The notes under the pieces: generated by a model
What the model saw: only the letters and a program-made list of their open reading frames with translations
Told to the model about the DNA's origin: nothing
The model's database searches: none
Program-made: the position numbers and the translations under genes
Source: Tetradesmus obliquus
Lineage: Eukaryota > Chlorophyta > Chlorophyceae > Sphaeropleales > Scenedesmaceae
Reading direction: 5' to 3'
Length of the DNA stretch: 64,000 nucleotides
Assembly (NCBI GenBank): GCA_030272155.1
Contig: CP126203.1
Span: forward strand, 248,001-312,000
Shown: piece after piece, positions 23,966 to 35,657 of the stretch
Numbering within the stretch: the stretch's first letter is position 1
Layout of the letters: every line of letters starts with the position of its first letter

Positions 23966-26900
23966 ATGGCCTATCAGCAGTACTTTGCACTCGGCCGCTC
24001 ATCATCAGCAGTACTTGGGCCACAAGTAGCGGCCGTGTGCTCTGCATACTGTACACGTGCAGATGCACAGGGCCTGCTTGGTCCTCCGGCCTTCCTGCGT
24101 GCGTCAGAGACCCGGGCCCATCTATTCGCGCAGCTCAATGCAGCAACAGCAAGGGACGCAAGGAAGCTGGGCCTGCTGTACCAGCCCCGCAGGGCCAGCA
24201 GCTGCAGGGCCATCCCAAGAGCAGGAGCAGCAGGACAGGCTGCCGTACCAGCAGGCACACTGTGTGGTGTGGATGTTGCGTCGGTACAGGGCAAGGCTGC
24301 CCTGACTGTCGCGACGTCGCCGGCAGCATATGACTCCAGGAGCCTGCAGGCCACAGGAGGGCTCAACCTGGTGCGGCCAGCACGCAACCAGGGACAGTGG
24401 TGTGGGGCATGCGTCGCGTTTGCGGTGACGTCTGCTGCAGAGACAGCAATGGCGGCCAGGCTTGGAGTCAACGCCACAGACCTGCCGGCCCTCAGTGAGA
24501 GGGACCTCATGTACTGCAGCACAAAGAGTGCTGGCTGTGGGTGAGTTGGTGCTGCAGCAAGCCGTACATGCATGTGTGTGACATCAATGTGTGCCCTGTC
24601 ACGCTTGTTGGAAGAGGCAACTGCTCGAACCAAAGCTACTCCCACCATGAAACAGTAGTGATGTTTTGCCCAGCATGGTGGGAATCTCTGCGCCAGACCT
24701 CAGGTATCCAGTAGATACTGCGCAGCCATTCTGGCCAGCAACAGCAGGAGGGGGAAGGATCGTGCATGGCAGGGCCCTGCCCAGCAGAGCCAGGGGATGA
24801 TTGTCACCTCACTGTGCAACAAAGGTGCCTGGCCTGGCAATCTGTGTAGTGTGTGCAGTATGTACGAGTGGATTGTGCACACGTACCGGCACAGCTGTTG
24901 GCTGGACAGAACTGTCCTTGCAGCACAGAACAATCCAAGGCTGCTAGAGCCCCTATGCACATGCATGCCGTAACTGACAGAAGTGCCATTTAACTTCGAT
25001 GCACGCGCGCACTGTGCATTTGGGTGCACTCCTGTGGCAGCAGCCCAGTTTGCAGCTTGCTCACTCCTGCTGTCTGCTGTTGCATCATGTCTGCAGTGGC
25101 TGGCTGTTCCAAGATGCGCTGGAAAACCTGCGCGGGCGGTCATTGCAGCCGCTGCAGCCGTTAGACTGCATGCCCTTCCCGGTGCAGGAAGAAGTTCAGG
25201 GAGGTGGGCACACAGGGTGATGCTCACGTCATGCTTTGTGTTCAGCGCTCCATGTTGCTGCTGCTGGGTTTTGTCTCCGCTCAGTGTCCACTCGTAACCC
25301 ACAGAACAAGCAGCTGTTGCATGCTTAAGCACATACCCAATCTGCGCCACCACCTGCAACCATTTCCCGCAGCATGCTGTGGTGCAGTATGCAAGGTGCT
25401 TAAGGTTGCATCTCATGCCCGTTGCAGCACCAGCGACAATTTGACGCCAACATTCGAGAGAAACAACACAACCGTTGCTTTGCCGCACCGCAGACCTGTG
25501 CAGTTCAAAGTGTGAGGGTGACAACCCTGTGCAGCGTGGCACCTTTGAGTGGACGCGTGCACAGCCCCTGGAAACACTGTGGCAGGTTCAGCGGCACATC
25601 CGTGTGTGGGGCTCAGTTGTCACCAGTTTCAACGTCTACCCTGACTTCCGGCCATTTATGAAGGCCCACCCAAAAGGTGTCTATGAACACACACCCAGCC
25701 GCAATGACAGCTCGGAGGACGTCATCGCTCACGCTGTTGCTGTGGTGGGGTACAACGCAAAGCAGGATTACCTCATCTGCAAGAACAGCTGGGGCAGTCA
25801 GTTTGGTGACCAAGGCTTCTTCAAGGCAAGCGGTGCGCCCTGCTCACCTTGTTTGCACTGCAGGTTTCAAGAGGTAGATCACTTTGCGGAACAGTCCATT
25901 ACTGATCCTTTGAAAGGAGCGTGGCGCTGCACCTTGAGTGCCCCAAAAACACATGCATACTGCGTGGCAGCGGCTGCGCAAGACAACTTGGGCAGCAAAC
26001 ACCCTAGGATGCGTCCCCAGCTCGATGCACACGTGTCAATGTTGATGTGTGCGTGCATCTGACGCTGCAGCAGGGTGCGCGCTTTGCTTGCTGTGCAGGT
26101 ACGGACATGCCATGCCGGCACGCTGGATCCTGCACAAACATTTGGCGTCATGTGGACGCCGTTTGACCCGTCCCTCAGTTCTAAACCTGCTGTTGCAGCT
26201 GACAAAGACCACCCTGACTGCTACGTATACACAGTGAGCGCCAAGCAATCGGTACAAAAGACCAAGCAAAACCGCTGCAATCGCGCGCAGCTATAGCTGT
26301 GGAAGGATGCATGCACAGCTGCATCACGCGCTTACAGCACACATGCGATTTTATAACGATGAGACGCAACAATTAAAGCCATGCACAGTGCTGCATGCAC
26401 GGCAGCGGCATCATAGGCAACCCTGCTGATGTCATCAATCAGCGCCACCAAAAGTTCCTCCAAACATGTAGTTTGGCAAACAGATAGCACGTGTTCCACA
26501 AATCAGCCGGCTGCAATTCGGCCCCCTTCATGCATCACATGACAGCACGTCGCCTGCGTGTGAAAGCCACGCTTGCTGCTGCTGGCTTGCTGCAGGGAGT
26601 GGCAGGCGACTACTTGGATAAGGTAGCAAGGCGGCTGGGCGTTGGTGCTGAGGCTGTTGCTGCACTCAATGCTGACGGCATTCCTGGCGGCCGCTTGGAT
26701 GCTGACCTGGCTGGAGTGAGGCTGCTGGTGTGTGGCATTGACACGGGTGCGTGCAGGGCTGCGCAGCGCCTGTTTACGGATTATTGGCAGGCATTGTACA
26801 GCAAAGCTGTCAGCCCTGCCAGGACGGAGGAGTGATGCCAGTCCTGCATCACTGGTTGGGTGCAGAAATCGTGTGTCGCCATCATGTATGCTGCTCACAC

Positions 26901-29900
26901 TGTTGATCCTGCAGTCACTTTTGCAAGTTGAATCATGTGAAGTTTTGTCTGGCAATATGCGTGGTGTCCCTGCATTGCTTCTGCACTGACACAGACGCGC
27001 TGTGTGCATGCTCTGCCGCCACCTGCTGCTGCGCGCTACGATGATGTTGCAGCCAATGTTGTGCTCACCGCCCAAGGCAACCAGCCTGCTACTAGCAGTG
27101 GCAGCGCTGCTGGCATGCATGCTGAGCAGCAGGCAGCATTGCTGGCCTTCAAGTCACTGCTGAAAACCTCGGATGGCAGCAGCTCTGATCTGAATGGCTG
27201 GGCACCATCCCAGCCCTTTTGTACCTGGCCAGGCATCAAGTGTGATGAGGAAGGCTATGTCACCAATATGTGAGGACCGTGCAGCCTGAAATGACTATTA
27301 CATGACTATTACATGACTATTACATGACTATTACATGACTATTACATGACTATTACATGACTATTACATGACTATTACATGACTATTACATGACTATTAC
27401 ATGACTATTACATGACTATTACATGACTATTACATGACTATTACATGACTATTACATGACTATTACATGACTATTACATGACTGTTTTCCTGACGCGACG
27501 ACTGCTGCTGCTTGACGCTACAGTCGTTTATGGCCGGCACAGCAGGTGTGGTGGCCTTGCTTTTACAGAGCCGCAGCATCTGTGCATTCGGCTGTGAGGT
27601 GCTGGCACGTCTACTTCGCATGGCAGCATAACAAGGAGAGGTTCAAGCACAGACACTGTGCAGCAGCCATGCGCACAATGAATGACAGCTGTGCTTGCCA
27701 CTGACCACCCAAGCTCATGGATGATTGTGCTGGCTCTGCCCTGCTGTCTGCAGTTTGCTGAGAGACAACAAGCTTGTGGGTGCATTCAGCAAGCTGGCTG
27801 AGCAGGTGATCCGGCTGCCAAGGCTGCATGAGCTGTGAGTGCAAAGCTCCGACAGACCCTTGCAGTATGGCATTGCCAGCATGCAATTACGCTCATCATT
27901 GCACTTATGTGTATGATTGCTAGCACAGCAAATGCGGCCGAGTGCGGCGCAGCTTTCCGGGACTGCAAATACTCTGACCTTGCAACACATCACACCATGC
28001 AACACAACGGCGGCTGATACACACCCAAATGATTGCCCTATCGCTGCGCTGTGTTGCCGTACATGTGCCCAACCCTGCCACCGGGGCAGTGACCTCACCA
28101 GGAACCACCTCTGGGGCGGCCTGGGCCCTGCGCTGAGCCGCTCCCAGTCCATTCTGGCGCTGGGCCTTGGCGGCAACAACCTCACAGGTGCTGCTGCTGC
28201 TGTCGCTGGGGTGGCTGCTGCTGCTGCTGCTGCTTTCACAAAAAGCTATCTGTGTTGAGTACTTGACAATGACGCAGTGTATGTTGTCTTGAAGGTGACA
28301 CCAATTGTGCGAGCCTTTAGGGTTGGTAGGGCATGGTAGCAGCACAGCAGCAGCTCGACCTCTGGAGCTGTTGCATTGAGAGGAGGTGGTTACGTGTGGG
28401 TACTGGCACCATGTCAGACGTCGCATTGCTGCGATAACTCTCCGAATGCAAGAGCTGCCGTACAAGCCACTGCCTGCTGCACACCAGCTGTTTCCCAAGG
28501 CTCGGGCGACGCCCTGTCACTGCCTCACCACTGTTTGCACTGGACTGTGTGTGCTGCTGCAGGAACGCTTCCGAAAGAGTTTGGCGCACTGCGCCAGATT
28601 GGGGACTTGTGGCTGTGGGGTAATCACCTCACTGGCACACTGCCGCCAGAGTGGCGCAGCATGAAGAGCCTTGGGCGGGCAGGTGTGGTGGCAGCACCTG
28701 TGCAGCACATCATGTCGGGTTGTAGGGCAGGCTGCAAGACGTCGCGCAACAGACAGACAGAATCATAGGTGCTCCTGCCGTCAGCATTCGTTGCAGTGCT
28801 CCTGCAACATGGGTGCTCGGCCGGGCTTGCTGTTGCTGCGCGAGGCGCGTGACTATACCTGCCTGCTGTTTGGGTGCAGGGCTGGACGACAACTTGCTTA
28901 TCGGCACGCTGCCACTTGAGTATGGCTCCCTGGCCAAGCTACGCCACTTCACAATTGCACGCAACAAGCTGCGCGGCACGCTGCCCGCCAGCTGGTCTGG
29001 CATGCGCAGCATGATGATCTTCATTGCATCAGGCAACCGCCTGGAAGGCCAGCTGCCAGACTCGCTTTCATCCTGGACGTGGCTGCAGCAGCTGCTGCTG
29101 CAGGACAACAAATTCAGCGGCACGCTGCCTCCATCCTGGTCAGCCCTGGTCAGCTTGGAGCAGCTCTCGCTGTTCGGCAACAGCCAGTTGCGAGGCCCCG
29201 TTCCTGCAAGCTGGGGGCTTATGTCATCGCTGCAGTGGGTGGAGATCTTTGGCACGCAGCTGCAGGGCTGCTTGCCATCAGAGTGGAAGGCAATGCGCGT
29301 GTCGCTGCCGCGGCCGGCATACAAAGCATCCAGCATCCCAGGCTTGGCTGGAACGAGTATCTCTGGCTACTGCGGCAGCGCAGCGCTGCCTGCAAACAGC
29401 CGGGACATTGTGGCACCCACAAACCGGCCTGCAGGTGGGTGTAGGCACTTGACGCGTGGTGGGAAAGAGTGTGGCATGCTGGCGTAGCACATCTGTGAAG
29501 CACATACTGCAGGATTGCCGGCAGCTCTGGGCCAGCCCTTGGCACAGGTAGAGGGTGTGGAGCCCAGGGGTGCCGCCCCTGGCCACACACACCCGTTCAG
29601 CCTTAACTTACCCAGGAGCTGCAGAGCTGCCTGGGTAGTCACTCACTGACTGACTGACTCACTCACTCACTCACTCACACACTCACTCACTCACTCACAC
29701 ACTCACTCACTCACTCACTCACTCGCCCTTGGCTGGACCGCTGCTGATGTGTACATGATGCTCACACGCTGGCACGAATGCTGCCCAGGCTGGTATGGAG
29801 ATAGTGCAGACAGGCAGGCACCAAATGCCAAACTTGCAATGGCGATTCAGATCTTCAAGTAAAACCTGCTGCTGCAGGAGATGCCTTGCTGGACGGCAGC

Positions 29901-32584
29901 ATTGTCAGGTGCCCAGACACAGGGGCAGTGTACCGCATCAGTGGCAGTCACAAGTTCCGATTCGCCAGCCCTGGTGCAATGGCAGCACACGGGGCGGCAG
30001 GCTCCAAAGATGTTGCAAACTGCAGTGCGCTAGCACGGATCCCTGATGGCAAGCCACCCATAATTGGTGAGTGTGTTTTGCTGCTGTACTGCAGTGTAGT
30101 ACACCATTTGTTGAGCGCTGTTGTTTGGAACCGCCGCCCCGTACCAACAGCATGTGTTTTGCGTCGCGTTGCAAGCAGCAACTCTGCAGCGGCAGCTGAC
30201 TAGTGCCTCAAGTCGGGCTCATTCCCAGATAACCATCCTACAATATCACAGCAATAAAATGCCTGACACACCGGAAACACACTCATCAATGCATGCATAG
30301 CAAAAACTGTCAGCCGGCAGTTACACGTGTGGCTGCACAACAACCTGTACTGCCGTCTGTCTCTGTGCAGGCTGCCCATCCGCGCCGCAAGGCTACTATT
30401 ACGTACAAGGCAAGGATGCCGGCGGCGAAAAGCTCAGCACATTTGTTCGCGGAGCCGCAAGCTGGGCGGCGGCTGCCATCCTGTGTGATCTGAGCACAGG
30501 CTGCGAGGCTGCGCTTGTAGATACGGCTCAAGATGAGATCAGTCTCCGACGGAAGCTTCTGCCACGGGAGAAGTGGGGCGCAGTGCCTGGTGGAGCAGAT
30601 TGTGCGGGCATGCTGGTCAAACAAGCCCCAGGCTCAGCAAGCACCAAACGTAAGCAGTCATTGCGGAGCAGATTGCACGGCATGTACCAAATACGTACTA
30701 TGTATGTACGCTTTCACTTACACCTATCTACCAGTGCTTGCATGCACTGGTAGGTCAGTGTATTATGTATACACATGGGCTACAGCTAGATGCTTGCAGT
30801 CAGTGCAGCCACTCTAGTTGCTTGTGCCCTCCTCTGGCCTAAACATGAGCAAGCAAGCCTGATTCGTGTTGTGCATGCGGCAGGCGCGTTGTTTGCATGC
30901 GGCTGGTACGACTGGCTATCGCTGCTCAACAAATTTCAAAGGTACTTGTCTCTTGCTAGTATGTGCTGTTACGAAAGACATGCAGGGCAGCTCTGATTTA
31001 CATTGTTTGTTGCCTGTTGTTACCTCCTCTGCCAACAACGTAAATGAGCAGCGGGGCTGGTTAATTGCTGGTGCTGTCAACAGACTGAAAAACCTTGCTT
31101 TGCCTTGCTTTATGCTATATTGTGCGCAGAGGCGGCGGCAAGGGTCATGCAGCTTATGACTCAAGGTCAGTGGCATGCGCAATGCATGCTTCTGCTACTA
31201 TGCAAGCCATGCTCATCAGCAATGCTCATCGTGCAATGCTCATTGTGCAATGCTCATCAGCAATGCTCATCGTGCAATGCTCATCATGCAATGCTCATCA
31301 GCAATGCTCATCGTGGGGCGGTTCGTGCCATTTGAAGTGATAGATTGAACCAAGTGTCGCCACTCTCTGTTTCAACAGTAAGCTGGTACTTCCACGCACA
31401 TTCAAACCCCATTGCATGGTTCCCTGCAATTACTGCGTACGCGGTGAACTTACTCTGCCCCGAAGTGCGATGGAAGCACCACCGGCCCCTGCTGACTATA
31501 ACTGCACGTGCAAGGCATTGCCTCTACATGCTGTCAAGGTACAACAAGCATTGCAGCAGGGCCAGAGAGAGTCTCATGCGCTGTATAAGTTTTCTTCGAG
31601 CGTTATATAAGCCCCACGCCGCGTCAATCAGAACAGATAAGCTCACGTGTGTTCTGTTGTTGTTCTGCCCCTCCTGCCGATGTTTGAACATTGTTACAAC
31701 ACATCCACAGTGAAATATCAGTGCTGGCAGGGCTGGAATGTGGAGGGCACAGATTTGCGCCGGCTGACAGATATTTTTCAGCAGGAAGTTTGTGAGGTGA
31801 TGTGCTCTCTGATGCGGCCCCAATGCACCTTCTTTGTCCTCAACTCGGACGGTACCTGCTACCTCAAGCGCAGCTTTGACAATGGGCCGGATGGCGCAAC
31901 AGCAGAAGACTCGGCCAACCCTGGGTCCCAGGTCACATGTGCACAGCAGGCAGAGGTAGCAACTGCAGGTGCGTGCAATATGTTGTCATTCCTTAGGATG
32001 TACTGCTCTCCTGCTAGCAGAATCTTGATGCAGTGTCTCTGTGTTGACAAAGATGTCCCATGAGGATGCATGCAAAAGCACGAGAGCAGTACTTTCTACG
32101 GAACCCACGGATCTCTGCCACATCATGTGTTGCAGCTTATTGTCTGCCTGGCCAAGGCGAGTCCAGCAGGTGCCGGTCAAGTTCATCCAAATCTGGGTGT
32201 GTATATGACCAAGCTGAGCTAGAGGAGCTCGACCTGGATTCTATGCTAATGCGTATGCAGCAGCGATAGCGTGGACATCAGCTCTGTGAATGTCAGCAGT
32301 AGGCCAGCCCATGTACCCCACTATTGCTCAGGATTTGCACTAGTCAATTGCCCAGCCAAGCAGCACAAACGTGAAACAACGGCACACTACCTGTGTTAAT
32401 GCACTGCGATTGGACCGCAGGGCCGTGCCCTGCAGGCAGCGGCGGCCCTGGCTGCAGGCCCTGTGCTGCAGGCAGGTGGAGCCTGGGGGGCGCCCCCGCA
32501 GTGCCGCGGCCCTCCTGCCAGCGCTGCCCACCTGCTGGTGTCAACGGCAAGCAGCTGCAGGCGGCAAAGGCGCAGTGCGCCTGA
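23966..32584 (+). CDS. papain-like peptidase / LysM / LRR / PAN mosaic protein
   Basis: Exons: 23966-24540, 25097-25203, 25494-25825, 26099-26233, 26596-26746, 27053-27269, 27754-27834, 28090-28187, 28563-28682, 28880-29434, 29878-30066, 30371-30649, 31711-31968 and 32421-32584; 1,086 aa, all phases consistent. Residues about 120-345 are a C1A (papain) domain: NQGQWCGACVAF with Cys149, GWLFQDALENL, HAVAVVGYN with His307, CKNSWG with Asn325. The loop before Cys149 is one residue longer than usual and Trp after Cys is Val. Residues about 378-433 are LysM-like (YVYTGVAGDYLDKVARRLGV...ALN). From about 457 comes a plant-type LRRNT (ALLAFKSLL...WPGIKCD), then about eight LRRs (LxxNxLxGxLP) to 780. 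After that: a DGS...GAVYRI module, a PAN/Apple-like Cys module (CWQGWNVEG...CTFFVLN) and a GPGCRPC-type Cys-rich end. The exon 3 donor is GC. The LysM-LRR junction rests on acceptor 27052, so two adjacent genes cannot be excluded. An extracellular role is inferred; no clear signal peptide is seen. Confidence 0.72.
27291..27480. repeat. 11-bp minisatellite (ATGACTATTAC), about 17 units
   Basis: Nearly perfect tandem repeat in the intron directly after the LRRNT exon of the mosaic peptidase gene. It starts 21 bases after the splice donor. Confidence 0.97.
29639..29724. repeat. (ACTC)n tetranucleotide repeat
   Basis: Interrupted ACTC/ACTG/ACAC repeat in the intron between LRR exon 10 and exon 11 of the mosaic peptidase gene. 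Confidence 0.95.
31205..31318. repeat. 15-bp minisatellite (CAATGCTCATCxxxx)
   Basis: About seven imperfect units of CAATGCTCATC plus four variable bases, in the intron before the PAN-like exon. Confidence 0.93.
32136..32269 (+). other. alternative terminal exon of the mosaic gene
   Basis: Has a TGTTGCAG acceptor and enters in the same phase as the exon at 32421. It reads AYCLPGQGESS... to a TAG at 32267-32269 (1,076 aa in total). It is Ser-rich and less domain-like than the Cys-rich 32421 exon, which I prefer. Both keep frame, so alternative splicing is possible. Confidence 0.4.
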
Positions 32585-33897
32585 TGTGACGTCAGCGACA
32601 TCTTGATGATCAGCCGCAGTCGCTGGCGCTGTCCCTGTGGCGCGATGTGACACCCCAAGTGGGGCGTAAGGCTTATAGCCTATACTGAGTGCTGCCACTG
32701 TGGCTGATTGGAAACTTGGGTGATGATCAGCAGATGGACAGGGTTGATGGTCAGCAGATTACCCCCGCTGCCTTGCAAATCATGCAAAGAGGACGCAGCT
32801 ATGCTGCCCTCACCCATGTCAGCTGTGTGCCAGCATGCTTCTGGCTTTGTGGTGGTGGAGATTCAAGTATTTGCTTATTGAAGCCGTCTACTTGAAATGC
32901 ATTCACTGGACTATTCCAGTACTGGAGTAGGTGCCGCTGCTTTGCCTGAGCGGCTTGAGCCAACTTGCAACGCGTTGGTGTTGTATATATACTCTGTACT
33001 CTGTACTCTGGTTCCTCAGAGTGCTGTATATAGGAGACGCTTTGTAAAAGGACGACTGGTTTGGCCCAGGATCCCAATCATTATCCCACACAGCAGCAAA
33101 TAATCAACCAACCATATCCAGGCTTAAGCATATGTTGGTTGCTAACCTTGCAAACTGTTGTTATGTTCAGTATTTGTGCTTGCGAAATGTTGAACTGTTG
33201 TAGTGAACGGCACAACAGCACGAAATGGCACATGCAGTATGCACATGCAGTATTGCTTACCTGCTCCTTCAAAAAAACTTACCTTATGCCCCGCCGCCTT
33301 TTGGGCGGAAGCATCGCTTGTCAGATGCCCCGCCACGTGCACTGTCAACTGACCCCCCCTGTTTCAGCAACTTTCAGCCACTGGCAGCTGGTGAATCCAG
33401 CAGTATTCAGTGCTGAATCTGTGCACTTAATGTTGCTTAATGTTGCTCAAAACGCTGAATTTGCTGAACAGCGTAGCTTTTTCAGTGTGCTTTCAGTGTT
33501 TTTAAGCAATATCCACTGCCTGCTGCTGAAAAATTCACCGCGAGTAAAAGCGCGCGATAATTCAGCGGCGTATTTCAGCACTGAAGGAACGTTGATAATC
33601 GAGTAATATCGAGTAATAATTCACCTCTTTCTGCCGCTGATAATGGCGGAAATCTTCACTGGGACTGGATTATTCACTGTCTTTCCCTGCCGAATTCTGC
33701 GCACAAATTCACCAAAATTTCGGGGATTTCTGGGGACGGCTGATAATTCAGCAAATACGGGGCAGCGGGGGTGATCAGGGGCTTGCCATGCAGGTGCTGC
33801 TTGGGATCTGGGTGACTTTACCGCTCAGGCTGCAAACACCTGCTCCAACTACAGTACAACACCCATTGCACCATATGGCATGCATGCCGTGCGCACA

Positions 33898-33954
33898 AAT
33901 GGTGCATGTGCACGCCAAGTGCACATCTTCATCATCATCATCATCAAGCTCATA
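33898..33954. repeat. (ATC)n/(CATCAT)n short run
   Basis: A short trinucleotide run at about 33927-33947 (Asp codons on the minus strand), in non-coding sequence. Confidence 0.7.
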
Positions 33955-34197
33955 TTTTGCAGCAGTACTAGTCCTGCTCAGCATGTGCGCATGCACATGC
34001 GCTGATCGTGCTGCATGTGATGAAGCGATGTGAGTGCGCAGCCGCGACATCAGCCAGCGCTGCTAGCAAACTATAGTCTAAGTGTAGCTACACTTCAGTG
34101 ATCGAGCTGACATGGTGTGCGGCTCACAACCAGGAGCTCATGGCCTCACAGAGACAACACATAACACATGATCAGCCACAAGAACATCACATGTTTG

Positions 34198-34237
34198 TAT
34201 ACGATGCATACGATGCATACGATGCATACGATGCATA
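34198..34237. repeat. 9-bp tandem repeat (ACGATGCAT), four units
   Basis: Near-perfect tandem units in intergenic sequence. Confidence 0.95.
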
Positions 34238-35228
34238 TGCCTTGGCGTAACGTGCATATCATGAGTCATAAATATAAGATGCGGCAAGCAATATGTGAGC
34301 TCATTGGACCAGCTGCATGTTCTTGCCCCCAAGCACCATGAGTGGCCAAGGCGCAGCAGCAGCTGGGCCGCGTGGCAGCTGGGCCGTGTGGGCGCAAGCA
34401 TCCTACTTACTGATGCCCCGCCACGTGTGGGCGCAAGCATCATCTGTAGTCTACGCTATCTATAGTCTAAGGCTATCGATGCAAGGCCACGGGTGATCGC
34501 ACGCATCATTGAGTGGCGCACGTCACGGGTATGGTGAAACGCAAGCATCGCGCCGCCGCCTTGCCACCCACGGGCGAAGGCGGATACTCACCTGGACGCA
34601 TCGCCACGGGTACCCACCGGTGGGCGTAGCATGCAGGTGAGTATAGCATTTGTTGCATGATGATGGATATATACCAAGTGTTGAAGAATGCAACCTTAGT
34701 TGCTGGCTCCATCTATTTCCCTTACTGATACAGACTTCTGCTGGAAGTGCTGATATACCCCCTCACCAGGCCTGCGGCCGACTACGACGCAATCACTAGC
34801 TATATATAGCTGCGCAGCTTCTACTCCTAGAGGCTGCTGCACAACGTTAGCCATGTGCCTTTGCCTGTGCTGAAGGCTGAGGTGCAAGGCAGCCTCACCG
34901 TCAGTCGGCTGGAACGTCAATAGTTGAGCCAACAAAGGCGCATAGAAGCAGGATGATTTACACCCCTGCCCAGGCTCATGAGCATGGTGCAGTCACACAT
35001 ACGTCATGCAACAGCATCCGATATCTCTATACCTGTCTGTAGCAATAAGTTAATTTTAGATGCAGCCCAGTACAGGGGAACTTCAAGTTGCTCAAGTTGA
35101 GCACCATGCCACAAGCTGTCACAGCGTCACTGATGCACCAGAGGGGGCGCCGCGCCAACACACAGGGCCTGTGCTGGGATAGCCACCCAGCTCAGCCTGC
35201 TGCAACGCGCCTCTACAACCTACTGGAT

Positions 35229-35657
35229 CTAGTAGAAGTCGTATTCGCCAGGCCCCCAGTAGTGGTTGCTGTCCTTATATGCGCCACCCCTGGGCATTGC
35301 CCCCCACTGCGTGTCTATGTCATGCAGAATGCTGCGGGCATCCCATGCATCTGACGCTGCCTCAACATCTTCCTCGCTGACATAGTCATTGCGTGACCAA
35401 GCCACGCCTGCGTCTTCGTAGGCTTGCAGGGGAATCTCGTACAGGTGGCCGTAGTGCTTCTTAACATCTCGCACTCGCACTTTCCCAGTAGCACGTGCTG
35501 GTGCACCAGCTGCTGCAGCTGCTGGTTGCTGGCTCCCAGCTGCAACACACTGAATGCACCGGCGCTCTGCACTGCGCTTGCTTCGCTGGGTTTTTGTGAA
35601 GGCGTCCCTGCACTTGATCTCTCCACAGGAGCAGCATGAAATTGTCCTACACGCCAA
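35229..35657 (-). CDS. small Stc1-like zinc-finger protein (5' end unresolved)
   Basis: Open frame on the minus strand ending TAG at 35229-35231. It begins RTISCCSCGEIKCRDAFTK, followed by RRCIQC: a CxxC...CxxC zinc ribbon with a D-A/E-F-x-x-x-Q core as in Stc1-type domains. An Ala-rich linker follows, then an acidic/aromatic tail (HYGHLYEIPLQAYEDAGV, GGAYKDSNHYWGPGEYDFY). The first codon in the open frame is TTG, so the true start lies in an upstream exon. A GTGTAG acceptor just before GACAATTTC (about 35649) fits this, but I could not place the first exon. Family knowledge: such ribbons mediate protein or RNA contacts. The function here is unknown. Confidence 0.6.
   Translation of the reverse strand: MACRTISCCSCGEIKCRDAFTKTQRSKRSAERRCIQCVAAGSQQPAAAAAGAPARATGKVRVRDVKKHYGHLYEIPLQAYEDAGVAWSRNDYVSEEDVEAASDAWDARSILHDIDTQWGAMPRGGAYKDSNHYWGPGEYDFY

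Larger units (their letters stand above)
32585..35228. other. intergenic, AT-rich and repeat-rich
   Basis: TGTAA at about 33039 could end the mosaic transcript. At 33350-33760 there is an AT-rich block full of TTCAGC/GCTGAA motifs. GATGCCCCGCCACGTG-type blocks recur at about 33285-33350 and 34408-34440. A minus-strand open stretch at 34935-34696 ending in a stop has no recognisable domain. No gene is supported. Confidence 0.5.

Noticed and set aside
32344..32698. minus-strand open frames over 32.4-32.7 kb
   Set aside because: The plus strand here encodes a Cys-rich module in phase with the mosaic gene; the minus frames are its shadows.
34696..34935. possible minus-strand protein of 79 codons
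   Set aside because: No splice-supported context, no recognised motif and no clear start; kept only as a note.
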